DNA from: Paeniglutamicibacter sulfureus | GTDB taxonomy: Bacteria > Actinomycetota > Actinomycetes > Actinomycetales > Micrococcaceae | Assembly (NCBI RefSeq): GCF_039535115.1 | Contig: NZ_BAAAWO010000001.1 | Span: forward strand, 558,001-622,000 | Length of the DNA stretch: 64,000 nucleotides | Reading direction: 5' to 3' | In this document: positions 29,170 to 38,232 of the stretch, piece after piece | How the letters are laid out: each line of letters starts with the position of its first letter | Position numbering within the stretch: position 1 is the stretch's first letter | The notes under the pieces: generated by a model | Seen by the model: only the letters and a program-made list of their open reading frames with translations | Told to the model about the DNA's origin: nothing | The model's database searches: none | Translations under genes and position numbers: made by a program

Positions 29170-30399
29170 ATGCCTTCTGCCTTGCCCCTCGGGGACCCGG
29201 CGCCGTCGGACGGGTTGCTTCCGGCAACCTGCGCCGAGGGCGCCGCGGACCGGAGTTTTTCGGTCTACGTCCACATTCCGTTCTGCGCGGTGCGCTGCGG
29301 TTACTGCGACTTCAACACCTACACGGCCCACGAGCTGGGATCCGGCTCCAGCCAGGACACCTACGCCGAGGCGGTCTCCGCGGAAATCGCCTTTGGCGCG
29401 AAGGCCCTGGAGGAATCGGGCGTGCCGCGCCGCGAGGTCTCCACCGTCTTTTTCGGCGGCGGAACCCCCACGTTGCTGCCCGCCGAGGACCTGGTCCGGG
29501 TGCTGGCCGAGATCCGCACCCAGTGGGACCTGGCGCCCGACGCCGAGGTCACCACCGAGGCCAACCCGGATTCGGTGACGCCCGAATCCCTGCAGCTGCT
29601 GGCCGACGGCGGGTTCACCCGCGTGTCCATCGGCATGCAGTCGGCGGTCCCGCACGTCCTGAAGACCCTTGACCGCACCCATGACCCCGCGCGGGTTGGC
29701 CAGGCCGTGCAGTGGGCCAAGGACGCCGGCCTGCAGGTCAGCGTCGACTTGATCTACGGCACCCCGGGGGAGTCGGTCGAGGACTGGCGCACCAGCGTGG
29801 CCACGGCCTTGTCCTACGATCCCGACCACATTTCGGCCTATGCGCTGATCATCGAGGAGGGCACCCGGCTGGCCGGGCAGATCCGCCGCGGTGAAGTCGC
29901 CAATATCGACGACGACGACCACGCCGACAAATACCTGATCGCCGACGAGCTCTTTGCCGCCGCCGGCTACAAATGGTACGAAGTCAGCAACTGGTCCAAG
30001 GACGAATCCACGCGTTGCCTGCACAACCTTGCCTATTGGCAGGGCGGCGACTGGTGGGGAGCGGGCCCCGGCGCGCACTCACACGTGGGCGGGCTGCGCT
30101 GGTGGAACGTGAAGCATCCGGCCGCCTACCAGCAGCGCATCGACGCCGGCACCTCGCCAGCGGCAGGACGGGAAACACCTGACGCCGAGGCGCGTTACCT
30201 GGAGAAGGCCATGCTGCTGACCCGCATCGTGGATGGAATGGACACCGCGGACCTTGAGCCCGCGGGCCGCACGGCCATTGCCGGGCTGATCGCCGATGGA
30301 TTGGTGGTGCCCGAGGCGGCCTTCGCCAGGAAGGTCGTACTTACCCTGCAGGGCCGGCTGCTGGCCGATGCCGTGCTGCGGCGTTTGCTGGATTTCTAG
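29170..30399 (+). CDS. hemW: HemW, radical SAM heme chaperone
   Basis: Formerly annotated as oxygen-independent coproporphyrinogen oxidase; HemW proteins bind heme and deliver it to respiratory enzymes. The 409 residues show the radical SAM motif CAVRCGYC (39-46: CxxxCxxC), FFGGGTPTLL, and the HemW-type GAGPGAHSH near residue 300. HemW would fit the cytochrome-rich respiratory genes elsewhere in the window. It is coupled to lepA, a widespread pairing. Confidence 0.92.
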   Translation: MPSALPLGDPAPSDGLLPATCAEGAADRSFSVYVHIPFCAVRCGYCDFNTYTAHELGSGSSQDTYAEAVSAEIAFGAKALEESGVPRREVSTVFFGGGTPTLLPAEDLVRVLAEIRTQWDLAPDAEVTTEANPDSVTPESLQLLADGGFTRVSIGMQSAVPHVLKTLDRTHDPARVGQAVQWAKDAGLQVSVDLIYGTPGESVEDWRTSVATALSYDPDHISAYALIIEEGTRLAGQIRRGEVANIDDDDHADKYLIADELFAAAGYKWYEVSNWSKDESTRCLHNLAYWQGGDWWGAGPGAHSHVGGLRWWNVKHPAAYQQRIDAGTSPAAGRETPDAEARYLEKAMLLTRIVDGMDTADLEPAGRTAIAGLIADGLVVPEAAFARKVVLTLQGRLLADAVLRRLLDF

Positions 30400-30422
30400 T
30401 CCCAGGCGATTTGGCAGGGCAC

Positions 30423-30474
30423 AAAGGAAGGTGTGGTCGGAAACCCCGAGGGGATTTCGACCACACCTTCCTTT
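30423..30474. terminator. Bidirectional terminator between hemW and the DUF4870 gene
   Basis: Perfect 17-bp inverted repeat (30423-30439 with 30458-30474). On the plus strand it is followed by further T residues (TTTTTT at 30472-30477) and on the minus strand the stem also ends in a T-run. It serves two convergent genes. Confidence 0.9.
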
Positions 30475-30490
30475 TTTGGACGTTTCGCTG

Positions 30491-30904
30491 CTACCGGAAG
30501 AGGCGCAGGTTCAATCCGTAGCGGTAGGGGCGGGACTTGTTGACGTTGATTCCCGCACGCACTCCGCTGATGGTCAGGAAGAGCCAGATGGCCACCACCA
30601 GGATCGCGAAGATCCAGCCAATCCCGGGGATCATCGAGAACAGGTGCAGCACGATGGCCAGGACGGTCAGCGGGAAGGTGAAGTTCAGCGCTTCCCTGGA
30701 TTCCTGGGCAGTGAACGGGCCGCGCGCCCGGAAGACCGCGTAGATGACCAGGGAGGGAATGCAGCCCAGGATCGCGCCGAAGTGGGCGATCGTGGCCCAT
30801 TGGCGGTCCTCGGAGGGGGTCAGGGGCAGGGGCGCGGCCGAGGAACCTTCGAATCGATCCGACTGGCTGTCGCCGCCGGGAGCATTTCGTGCCTCGTTTA
30901 CCAC
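30491..30904 (-). CDS. DUF4870 domain membrane protein
   Basis: A 137-residue protein with a polar N-terminus (~40 residues). Three hydrophobic helices follow (ATIAHFGAILGCIPSLVIY, PLTVLAIVLHLFSMIPGIG and FAILVVAIWLFLTISGV), separated by a conserved RARGPFTAQESREALNF segment typical of DUF4870. Function unknown. The start is a GTG at 30904 with GAGGAC upstream on the minus strand; the frame is open much further, but only into the antisense of DUF3097. Its 3' end faces hemW across a strong terminator. Confidence 0.85.
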   Translation of the reverse strand: MVNEARNAPGGDSQSDRFEGSSAAPLPLTPSEDRQWATIAHFGAILGCIPSLVIYAVFRARGPFTAQESREALNFTFPLTVLAIVLHLFSMIPGIGWIFAILVVAIWLFLTISGVRAGINVNKSRPYRYGLNLRLFR

Positions 30905-31104
30905 TGCTGATGTCCTCTTCGTTGGGTTGGTTGAACCGTTGGCCAGTTTATCCCCAATCGGGTGACACCGGCGAACACGAAATGCCGTTCGTTGTGCAAT
31001 TGGGACCAGCTGGCGGATTTGGCCGGGATTCCGCGTTATCCCCGATGGTCCCACGTGCCCGTTCGCGTCGGCGCGGTGATCAACCTCACGCGCGGGTGGG
31101 CGGG

Positions 31105-31959
31105 TCAGTGGTCCCCGGCGGTCAGGAAGTCGATGACTTCCTCGACCCGGCCCAGCAGCGACGGCTCCAGATCGGCGTAGGAGCGCACCTGCCCCAGGAT
31201 CCTCTCCCAGCCCTGGGCGACATCGATCTGCTCCTGGTGCGGCCACCCCAGCCCCTTGAGGATGCCGGTCTTCCAGTCGGTGCCGCGCGGCACGACCGGC
31301 CACGCCTTGATCTTCAGCACGGAGGGGCGGATGGCCTGCCACACATCGACGTAGGGGTGCCCGACGATCAGGACGTTGCCGGCAGCGCCGGGAACGCGCA
31401 TCGCCTCGGCGGCGATCCTTGCCTCCTTGGTTCCTGCGACGAGGTGGTCGACCAGGATGCCGAGCTTGCGCTGCGGGGAGGGCGCGAAGGCACGGATGGC
31501 ACCGGCCAGGTCGTCGACGCCGTGCAGCGGTTCGACGACGATGCCCTCCACGCGCAGGTCGTGGCCCCACACCTTCTCGACCAGCTGGGCATCGTGCTTG
31601 CCCTCGACCCAGACGCGGCTGGCACGCGCCGTGCGTGCCTTCAGGTCGGTGACCATGCGTGAGCCGGAGGCGCTGCGTGCGGTTCCCTGGGGAGCCGGGG
31701 GAGCGGCGGCGGGTTCGATGATTTCCACCGGCTCGCCCTCGAGCAGGAAGCCGAAGCCGGCGCGGAAGGACTTGGTGCGTCCGTGGCGGTCCTCGAGAAC
31801 CATCACGCGCATGCCGCCGGATTTTTCGGTGCGAACCACCTCGCCGACCCATCCGCTTTCCACGTCCTCCAGCAGCAGGCCGCGGGCCAGCGGGACCTTG
31901 CGCAGTGTGCGTTTCCTGGGGGCGCTGATGTCCTGGGCGCCCCAGCCGTGGTAGCTCAT
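31105..31959 (-). CDS. DUF3097 protein, possible Toprim-like domain
   Basis: Actinobacterial family of unknown function, 284 residues. The N-terminal ~75 residues form a beta-rich region (VESGWVGEVVRTEK, MVLEDRHGRTKSF), followed by an Ala/Pro linker. The conserved core begins RVWVEGKHDAQLVEKVWG, then GILVDHLVAGTKEARIA and VGHPYVDVWQAIRP. The VEGKHDA and VDHL..G.KE pair resembles the Glu and Asp motifs of Toprim domains (RNase M5, OLD nucleases), which suggests nucleic-acid metabolism; this is my inference. It lies between a DUF4870 gene and hrcA. Confidence 0.82.
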   Translation of the reverse strand: MSYHGWGAQDISAPRKRTLRKVPLARGLLLEDVESGWVGEVVRTEKSGGMRVMVLEDRHGRTKSFRAGFGFLLEGEPVEIIEPAAAPPAPQGTARSASGSRMVTDLKARTARASRVWVEGKHDAQLVEKVWGHDLRVEGIVVEPLHGVDDLAGAIRAFAPSPQRKLGILVDHLVAGTKEARIAAEAMRVPGAAGNVLIVGHPYVDVWQAIRPSVLKIKAWPVVPRGTDWKTGILKGLGWPHQEQIDVAQGWERILGQVRSYADLEPSLLGRVEEVIDFLTAGDH

Positions 31960-32125
31960 CGTGTCACTTTCAGCTAGTGGTCAACAGGTCCCGGACCCAT
32001 GTACGCAGCGGATTCGTTTGCCAGGGGCCGGGCAGCGTTCCGCCCTCCCACTGGCTGATGTGTCGAACGCGGCATCGCGGTCACGGACCAAACCATGCTA
32101 ACAAGGGATGCGAAAGGTATTAGAC

Positions 32126-32152
32126 TTAGCAGTTGAACGTGTCGAGTGCCAA
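32126..32152 (+). promoter_or_regulatory. CIRCE-like HrcA operator
   Basis: Arms TTAGCAGTT and GAGTGCCAA are separated by exactly 9 nt, matching the CIRCE consensus (TTAGCACTC-N9-GAGTGCTAA) at 7 of 9 and 8 of 9 positions. A -10-like TAGACT (32121-32126) abuts it, so HrcA binding would block initiation of its own operon. Confidence 0.8.
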
Positions 32153-32239
32153 TGCCTGCCGTCGGGCCTCGGTGCGCGGCCGGGGGTGTGGACACTGCCC
32201 CCTGGACCATGGTGATCCGGCTTGCTGGGAGAGGTGAGA

Positions 32240-33253
32240 ATGACCGAACCACGTAGGCTCGAAGTCCTTCGAGCCATCGTTGAGGACTACGTGCAGTCAC
32301 GGGAGCCCGTTGGTTCGCGTGCCCTGCTCGATCGCCACGATTTGGGCGTCTCCGCCGCCACGATCCGCAACGACATGGCATCGCTGGAGGAGGAAGGGCT
32401 CATCGTGGCCCCGCATACCTCCTCCGGGCGGATCCCCACGGAAAAGGGCTACCGGCACTTCGTTGACCAAATCGGGGACATCAAGCCGCTCTCGGGCGCG
32501 GAACGACGCGCCATCGCGGCGCTGCTCGAGGGATCCCACGACGTCAACGACGTGCTGGAAAACACCGTGAGGCTGCTGGCCAGCATCACCCGGCAGGTTG
32601 CCCTGATCCAGGTGCCGCACTATTCGAACGCCACCGTTCGCCACATCGAATTGGTGGGACTGGGCGGCGGGCAGACCCTGGTGGTGCTCATCGCCTCCAG
32701 CGGCAAGGTCGAACAGCGCGTGATCCTGCTCCCGCCCTCCTTGGGGGAGTCGGACCTGCAACAACTGCGCGCGGTGCTTCTCTCCGTCCTGGACGCCAAG
32801 CCGATATCCGACGTCGTCCGGCTCGCCCAGGGTGTCCCGGAACTCGTCGAGCCGCGCCTGGCACCGGCGGTCCGTGCGTTGGCCGAGGCCCTTGGCGCCC
32901 TGGCGCGCAATTCCTCGGTGGACAGGATCCTCACCGCCGGCACCGCGAACCTGGCCCGCGCCAACCTGGATTTCCCGCTGAGCATCACCCCGGTGCTGGA
33001 GGCGCTCGAGGAACAGGTGGTGCTTTTGCGCCTCTTCTCCGAGCTAGAACAGGACGCCCACGGCATTGCCGTGGGCATCGGCACGGAAAACCAATACGGC
33101 GCCCTGACCGAGGCCTCGGTGGTCGCCACCGGATACGGTCCCGGCGAGCAGGCCATGATCGGCGTGCTGGGTCCGACGCGGATGAACTATCCCACCTCGA
33201 TGGCCGCGGTTCGCGCCGTCGCCCGATATCTTTCCCGAATCCTGGCCGGCTAA
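32240..33253 (+). CDS. hrcA: Heat-inducible transcription repressor HrcA
   Basis: Represses chaperone genes by binding CIRCE operators; its folding depends on GroE. The 337 residues start [19 protein letters not shown] (winged helix) with [17 protein letters not shown], then a GAF-like effector part and [19 protein letters not shown] near the C-terminus. ATG 32240 has GGGAGAGG 5-6 nt upstream; an upstream TTG frame start is unlikely. It heads an operon with dnaJ (49 nt later) and rsmE. Confidence 0.95.
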   Translation: MTEPRRLEVLRAIVEDYVQSREPVGSRALLDRHDLGVSAATIRNDMASLEEEGLIVAPHTSSGRIPTEKGYRHFVDQIGDIKPLSGAERRAIAALLEGSHDVNDVLENTVRLLASITRQVALIQVPHYSNATVRHIELVGLGGGQTLVVLIASSGKVEQRVILLPPSLGESDLQQLRAVLLSVLDAKPISDVVRLAQGVPELVEPRLAPAVRALAEALGALARNSSVDRILTAGTANLARANLDFPLSITPVLEALEEQVVLLRLFSELEQDAHGIAVGIGTENQYGALTEASVVATGYGPGEQAMIGVLGPTRMNYPTSMAAVRAVARYLSRILAG

Positions 33254-33302
33254 TGCGGGTCGTAACATATTTCTTGAAGTACGAAAGGACACAGCGAGCA
33301 CT

Positions 33303-34436
33303 GTGAGCACCCATTACGAAGTCCTGGGCGTCAGCAAGGACGCCACCGGCGAGGAAATCAAGAAGGCCTACCGCAAGTTGGCCCGAAAGCTCCACCCGGA
33401 CGTGAACCCCGGCGAGGACGCGAGCGAGAAGTTCAAGCTGGTCACCCGCGCCTACGAGGTGCTCTCCGATGCGGACAAGCGCGCCAACTACGATGCCACG
33501 GGCAACGAGAACGGCAACGGCCAGACCGGCTTCGGCGGCGGCGGAGGATTCGGCGGGGGTGGCTTCGGTGACATCTTCGAGCAGTTCTTCGGCGGCGGCG
33601 GAGCCCAGGGTCCTGCTTCGCGCACCCAGCGCGGCCGCGACGCGTTGATCACCGCCATCATCGACCTGGCCGACGCGGTGGCCGGGACCGTCTACCCGCT
33701 GGAGATGGAAACGGCAGTCACCTGCCCGACCTGCGAGGGCAGCTGCTGCCGTCCGGGCACCTCCCCGGTCACCTGCACCATCTGCCACGGTGCCGGACAG
33801 GTCCAGCGCCCGGTGCGCTCGTTCCTGGGCCAGATGATGACGGTTGAGACCTGCGCCGCCTGCCGCGGCTTCGGCACCACCATCCCCGACCCCTGCATCG
33901 ACTGCAATGGCCAGGGCCGCATCCGCGAACGCATTTCCAAGCAGCTCAAGGTTCCCGCCGGCGTTGCCAGCGGCACCCGCATCCACCTGGCCAGCCAGGG
34001 CGAGGCCGGCCCGGGGGGCGGACCGAACGGCGATCTCTACGTCGAGATCGAGGTCCGCCGGCACAAGATCTTTGAACGCGACGGCGTTGACCTGCACGCG
34101 CGGATGAACGTGCCGATGACGGCCGCCGCCCTCGGCGCGGACCTGGACCTGGAGACCTTCGACGGCTCCCAGGTGATCGAGGTCGAATCCGGCGCGCAGT
34201 CAGGGGACACTGTTCGGCTTCCGGGCTTGGGCGTCCCGCGCCTGCGCGGCGGCAAGCGCGGGGACATCATCGTCCACCTGCAGGTGGAGACTCCCACCAA
34301 GATCGACTCCGAACAGCGTGAGCTTCTTCAGCAGCTGGCCAAGCTCCGCGGCGAGGAATTCGCCGAGGGCCGCATGGAAAACAGCGGCGGAATGTTCTCG
34401 CGACTGCGCGGGAAGCTGGGCAACCTGGGCGCATGA
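33303..34436 (+). CDS. dnaJ: Molecular chaperone DnaJ
   Basis: Hsp70 co-chaperone of 377 residues. It has a J-domain with HPD at 31-33, a Gly/Phe region (about 74-101) and a zinc region with four CxxC motifs at 141, 158, 184 and 198. A C-terminal substrate domain follows ([20 protein letters not shown]). The first zinc repeat reads CPTCEGSCC instead of CxxCxGxG, so Gly148 is replaced by Cys. Being downstream of hrcA it is the DnaJ2-type paralogue of actinobacteria. The GTG start has AAAGGA about 12 nt upstream. The stop overlaps the rsmE start by 4 nt. Confidence 0.95.
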   Translation: MSTHYEVLGVSKDATGEEIKKAYRKLARKLHPDVNPGEDASEKFKLVTRAYEVLSDADKRANYDATGNENGNGQTGFGGGGGFGGGGFGDIFEQFFGGGGAQGPASRTQRGRDALITAIIDLADAVAGTVYPLEMETAVTCPTCEGSCCRPGTSPVTCTICHGAGQVQRPVRSFLGQMMTVETCAACRGFGTTIPDPCIDCNGQGRIRERISKQLKVPAGVASGTRIHLASQGEAGPGGGPNGDLYVEIEVRRHKIFERDGVDLHARMNVPMTAAALGADLDLETFDGSQVIEVESGAQSGDTVRLPGLGVPRLRGGKRGDIIVHLQVETPTKIDSEQRELLQQLAKLRGEEFAEGRMENSGGMFSRLRGKLGNLGA

Positions 34437-35236
34437 GCAACCAGTGCTTCTTCCTGTCGCCCGGTGAGCTCAAGGATGCGCTGGTAGACGCCGAGCTGCA
34501 GCTGGACGGCCCCGAGGGCCACCATGCGGTAACGGTCAAGCGTGTGCGCGTGGGCGAAATGATCGACCTGGTCGACGGCTCGGGGGTGCGGGCGGTCGCC
34601 GAGGTCACCGCGACGCAGAAGGCGGCACTTGTCGCAACGGTGCGCGCCCTCGAAGCCGAGGCGCTGCAGCCGGTGGCCATCACCCTGGTGCAGGCGCTGG
34701 CCAAGGGGGACAGGGATTTGCAGGCGGTGGAGTCCGCCGTCGAACTGGGCATCGACGCGGTGCGTCCCTGGCAGTCGGACCGGGCCATCGTGCGCTGGAA
34801 CGACGCGAAGGCCGCCAAGGCCCTCGCCAAATGGGAGGGCACGGTGCTCGCCGCGCTCAAGCAGTCCCGCCGCACCTTCCTGCCCGAGGTGCGCCCGATG
34901 CTCAACAGTGCACAGCTTGCCCGGGACATCGCCGAACGGGTCTCGGGCCCGGTTCCTGCCCTGGTGGTCGTCCTGCACGAACGCGGCACCGAGTCCCTCG
35001 CGGCCGTGGTTGCCGGGTGGCTGGAAGCCGCCCCCGTGCCGGTGCCGGACGAATCCGGGACGCGACAGGAGATCCAGCTGGTGGTGGGACCCGAGGGCGG
35101 GATCTCCGATGCCGAGCTCGACCGCTTCACCGCGGCCGGAGCCAAGGTGGCCCTGCTGGGAAGCCATGTGCTGCGCGCCTCCACGGCCGGCCCTGCCGCA
35201 CTGGTGCTCACCCGGCACCTGCTGGGACAGCTCTAG
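34433..35236 (+). CDS. rsmE: 16S rRNA m3U1498 methyltransferase
   Basis: Methylates U1498 of 16S rRNA in the decoding centre. The SPOUT-family protein has 267 residues. It has an N-terminal PUA-like part ([19 protein letters not shown]) and the C-terminal knot with [16 protein letters not shown] and [20 protein letters not shown] overlaps the dnaJ stop (ATGA), indicating translational coupling in the hrcA-dnaJ-rsmE operon, a common actinobacterial arrangement. Confidence 0.95.
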   Translation: MSNQCFFLSPGELKDALVDAELQLDGPEGHHAVTVKRVRVGEMIDLVDGSGVRAVAEVTATQKAALVATVRALEAEALQPVAITLVQALAKGDRDLQAVESAVELGIDAVRPWQSDRAIVRWNDAKAAKALAKWEGTVLAALKQSRRTFLPEVRPMLNSAQLARDIAERVSGPVPALVVVLHERGTESLAAVVAGWLEAAPVPVPDESGTRQEIQLVVGPEGGISDAELDRFTAAGAKVALLGSHVLRASTAGPAALVLTRHLLGQL

Positions 35237-35245
35237 GACACCAAG

Positions 35246-35294
35246 GATCCCCCCGTTCCCCGCCGGAATTTTTCCGGCGGGGAACGGGGGGATC
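35246..35294. terminator. Strong bidirectional terminator after rsmE
   Basis: Perfect 22-bp inverted repeat (35246-35267 with 35273-35294), 5-nt loop, followed by TTTTT on the plus strand. It separates rsmE from the convergent lipoprotein gene. Confidence 0.92.
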
Positions 35295-35339
35295 TTTTTG
35301 TGCTGGTGGGGTTCCCGCCAAGCGCCAGGGGTGCAAGGC

Positions 35340-36269
35340 CTAGTGCTTGACGGTGAAGTCCTTGGACTCGGTGCCGGAGCGGCCGCCGGTCTGCGCGTCG
35401 ACGCCCCAGGCCGTGAACGTGTATTCGCCGGGGGCCAGCACATAGCTGAAGGAAAATTCGTTGTGTCCCAGCGCATCGCCGCCGGTGTGCAGTGCACCGG
35501 AGGCCACAACGGTGTCCTCGTCGCCGGATTCGGCGCGGCGGGTGATTTCCCAGAATTCCCCGCCGGAGAAGATCGCGCTCACGCCGTGGAAGGTGACCTG
35601 GCCGGCCTTCTGTGTGGTTCCGAATTGTGGGTCTATGATCCACAGCGGCGCGGCCAGCGCGGTGTCGCGCCCGAAGTCGTGGTCCAGGGTGATGTGGTCA
35701 AAGGCCTCGTAGCCGGTTTCGCCGTCGACGAGGATCCGCACGGTGGGTTCCAGTCCCTCGGTGAGGATTCCGGCGTTCGACGCGGCCGCGGTGGCCGTGA
35801 ACACCAATTGGGCGATGGAACGTTCGGCCAGTCCCTCATCGACGTCCGAGCCGAAGGCCTTGGCCGAAAGGTCCAAGGTGATGACGTTGTCGGGGCCGAT
35901 TGAGGCGCCGACGGACGAGCTGGGGCGCCACGCGCTGAAATAGCGGGGGTCCGCCGGCTCTTGGGAGAGCATGTAGCGCACCGAGTCGGCGATGGGGTCG
36001 GCCGCCTCCTTGACGCGAACGAACTCCCGGTACAGGGAGACGGTTCCGTCGTTTTCCGCCAACCAGTACACCGGGATGTGTGCGGTGGTGTTCAGTGATT
36101 CCATTTCCACGCTTGGCAACGGCGCAGGAGACTGCACGCTGGTTGCCGCTTTAGGCATGGAATACCGCTCGCCCGGTACCCCCAGCCCGCACGCGGCCAG
36201 GGCACCAAGTGCCACAGTCATCCCCAGCACCGCAAGGCGGGAACGGGGGGACCGGCTGGAACGGGACAT
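35340..36269 (-). CDS. GerMN-domain lipoprotein
   Basis: Predicted secreted lipoprotein of 309 residues. Its signal peptide ends in the lipobox LAAC (cysteine near residue 27) after basic SRSSRSPRSR. The first mature domain (PVYWLAENDGTVSLYREFVRV, then VRYMLSQEPADPRYFSAW) matches the GerMN fold. The C-terminal half (GQVTFHGVSAIFSGGEFWEITR) looks like a Gmad2-type immunoglobulin-like domain. GerMN proteins sit in spore or cell-envelope complexes; the role in non-sporulating actinobacteria is unknown. ATG 36269 starts the signal peptide; the frame is open further upstream without signal features. Confidence 0.85.
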   Translation of the reverse strand: MSRSSRSPRSRLAVLGMTVALGALAACGLGVPGERYSMPKAATSVQSPAPLPSVEMESLNTTAHIPVYWLAENDGTVSLYREFVRVKEAADPIADSVRYMLSQEPADPRYFSAWRPSSSVGASIGPDNVITLDLSAKAFGSDVDEGLAERSIAQLVFTATAAASNAGILTEGLEPTVRILVDGETGYEAFDHITLDHDFGRDTALAAPLWIIDPQFGTTQKAGQVTFHGVSAIFSGGEFWEITRRAESGDEDTVVASGALHTGGDALGHNEFSFSYVLAPGEYTFTAWGVDAQTGGRSGTESKDFTVKH

Positions 36270-36558
36270 CGGAATACTGGGCTCTCTGCAGGAATCTGGG
36301 GCGAATGGCTGGACCGGCATGGCGGGGGATTGCCGTGGGTCCTTCCCCAGCTTGGCATAGGTTGTCGACCGGTAGGGCGGGAAATCCGTGATTCGCGTGG
36401 ACTGTTGCCTGATTGATATGTATCGATGCAAGTTGTGCCCCAATCGTTGCCTTCCCAATTTGCAAACCATTCGCTATATGGTTTCTTGGCCGCACGCCCG
36501 TGCCGCCACACGGGTAGTCCTGGTCGGCACTTCCAAGTCCCGACGCTTCCATCCACGA
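36270..36558. other. Divergent intergenic region, lipoprotein gene / phoH
   Basis: About 290 bp with a lower-GC core (36405-36490, including TGATTGATATGTATCG). It must hold the promoter of the minus-strand lipoprotein gene. No RNA or operator could be assigned. Confidence 0.4.
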
Positions 36559-36571
36559 TAGGATTGGAAAA
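36559..36571 (+). promoter_or_regulatory. -10 element of phoH
   Basis: TAGGAT (36559-36564) ends 7 nt before GTG 36572; a leaderless transcript is predicted and this supports the GTG start. Confidence 0.55.
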
Positions 36572-37762
36572 GTGCAGGGAACCCTGGCCGCGGAACGACC
36601 GCAGGCGCCATTCGCCGGCACGGAATGCGGAGGCTTCAACAGTCATATGGACCAACAATTGAACCAAGTGGGCCAGCCCCGGGGAACCGACGCCCTGGTC
36701 CAGTTCGACAGTTCGGACCAAATGGTCGCCACGCTCGGTGCGCACGATGAGCTGCTGCGCGTGATCACGGGAGCCTATCCGCTGGCGGAATTGCACGTCC
36801 GCGGCAACGAGCTGAAGGTCAGCGGCGACGCGGTCCAGGCCCACAAGGCCCTGCGCGTGATTTCCGAGGCCCGCACGCTGGCTGGAAACGGCACCCGCAT
36901 TTCCGCCCAGACCATTGAGCAATTGGTGCGCATGCTGGAAAGCACCGGCGCCGACGAGGCCCAATCGGTGCTGGGCCTGAAGATCCTCTCGGGCCGCGGC
37001 AAGGCCATCCGCCCCAAGACCGTGAACCAGAAGAGCTACGTCGACGCGATCGACGAGAACACCGTCATCTTCGGCATCGGCCCCGCCGGCACCGGCAAGA
37101 CGTACCTGGCCATGGCCAAGGCGGTCGCCGCGCTGCAGGCCAAGGAAGTCAGCCGCATCATCCTGACCCGCCCGGCCGTCGAGGCGGGGGAGAAGCTCGG
37201 CTTCCTGCCCGGCACGCTCACCGACAAGATCGACCCCTACCTGCGCCCCCTCTACGATGCGCTGCACGACATGATCGAGCCCGACTCGATGCCCAGGCTC
37301 CTGGCCGCCGGCACCATCGAGGTCGCGCCCCTGGCCTACATGCGCGGGCGCACGCTCAACGACGCCTTCATCATCCTGGACGAGGCGCAGAACACCACGC
37401 CCGAGCAGATGAAGATGTTCCTCACGCGGCTCGGCTTCGGGTCCAAGATCGTCGTGACCGGGGACATCACCCAGGTCGACCTTCCCGGCGGCACCAAGTC
37501 GGGGCTGCGCGTGGTCACCGAGATCCTCGAGGGCGTTGACGACATCGCCTTCTGCGAACTGGACGCCAGCGACGTGGTCCGTCACCGACTGGTGGGTTCC
37601 ATCGTCGGCGCCTACGAACGCTGGACGGTGCGCCAGGACCCCAATTTCAACCGGTCCCAGGCGCGTGCCCGCCGTCGCGCCGGCACCTCGAAGAACCCCG
37701 AACACGCGGCCGAAAAGAAACAACAGGGCCCCGCGCCCGAAAACCAGGAGCAATCCCCATGA
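36572..37762 (+). CDS. phoH: PhoH family ATPase
   Basis: Cytoplasmic P-loop NTPase of the PhoH/PhoL type, linked to RNA metabolism together with YbeY. The 396 residues carry Walker A GPAGTGKT (170-177) after VIFGI, RPAVEAGEKLGFLPGTL, and Walker B AFIILDEAQNTTPEQ. A sensor region VVTGDITQVDLP follows. The C-terminal ~35 residues are a charged tail. The N-terminal KH-like part (AELHVRGNELKVSG) is present. GTG 36572 is preferred; ATG 36647 would remove 25 residues. The stop overlaps the ybeY start. Confidence 0.93.
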   Translation: MQGTLAAERPQAPFAGTECGGFNSHMDQQLNQVGQPRGTDALVQFDSSDQMVATLGAHDELLRVITGAYPLAELHVRGNELKVSGDAVQAHKALRVISEARTLAGNGTRISAQTIEQLVRMLESTGADEAQSVLGLKILSGRGKAIRPKTVNQKSYVDAIDENTVIFGIGPAGTGKTYLAMAKAVAALQAKEVSRIILTRPAVEAGEKLGFLPGTLTDKIDPYLRPLYDALHDMIEPDSMPRLLAAGTIEVAPLAYMRGRTLNDAFIILDEAQNTTPEQMKMFLTRLGFGSKIVVTGDITQVDLPGGTKSGLRVVTEILEGVDDIAFCELDASDVVRHRLVGSIVGAYERWTVRQDPNFNRSQARARRRAGTSKNPEHAAEKKQQGPAPENQEQSP

Positions 37763-38232
37763 GCGTAGAGGTCAACAACGAATCCGCGGTTGCGGCGGAC
37801 CTGGAGCGCGTCAGCGCGCTGGGACGCCATATCCTGGCGGAACTCTATGTGCACCCGGAAACGGACGTCTCCATCATCCTGCTCGACGAAGAGCCCATGA
37901 GCGCGCTGCACGTGGAGTGGATGGACCTCGAAGGCCCCACCGACGTGATGAGCTTCCCCATGGACGAGCTGCGCCCCGGCGTCCCCGGCTCGCCCACGGA
38001 GGCAGGCATGCTCGGTGACATCGTGATTTGCCCGCAGGTCGCCACCACCCAGGCCCAGGCCCAGGGGCACTCCGTGGAGGACGAGATCCTGCTGCTGACC
38101 ACCCACGGCATGCTGCACCTGCTGGGCTTCGACCACGCCGAGCCGGAGGAAAAGGAGATCATGTTCTCCCTCCAGCGCCAACTGCTCGAGGACTTCCTGG
38201 GCCGCCCGGCTCCCCGGGAGACGATGGACTAG
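37759..38232 (+). CDS. ybeY: Endoribonuclease YbeY
   Basis: Zinc endoribonuclease needed for 16S rRNA 3'-end maturation and ribosome quality control. The 157 residues have the zinc motif HGMLHLLGFDH (His116, His120, His126) and the PTDVMSFPMDE signature (about 60-70). ATG overlaps the phoH stop (ATGA). The next gene starts on the last base of its stop codon, so phoH-ybeY-CBS protein-era is a tightly coupled operon. Confidence 0.96.
   Translation: MSVEVNNESAVAADLERVSALGRHILAELYVHPETDVSIILLDEEPMSALHVEWMDLEGPTDVMSFPMDELRPGVPGSPTEAGMLGDIVICPQVATTQAQAQGHSVEDEILLLTTHGMLHLLGFDHAEPEEKEIMFSLQRQLLEDFLGRPAPRETMD

Noticed and set aside
30491..31852. 453-codon minus-strand frame covering both DUF4870 and DUF3097 regions
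   Set aside because: Only the last 137 codons match a family; the rest is out of frame with DUF3097 and has no features.
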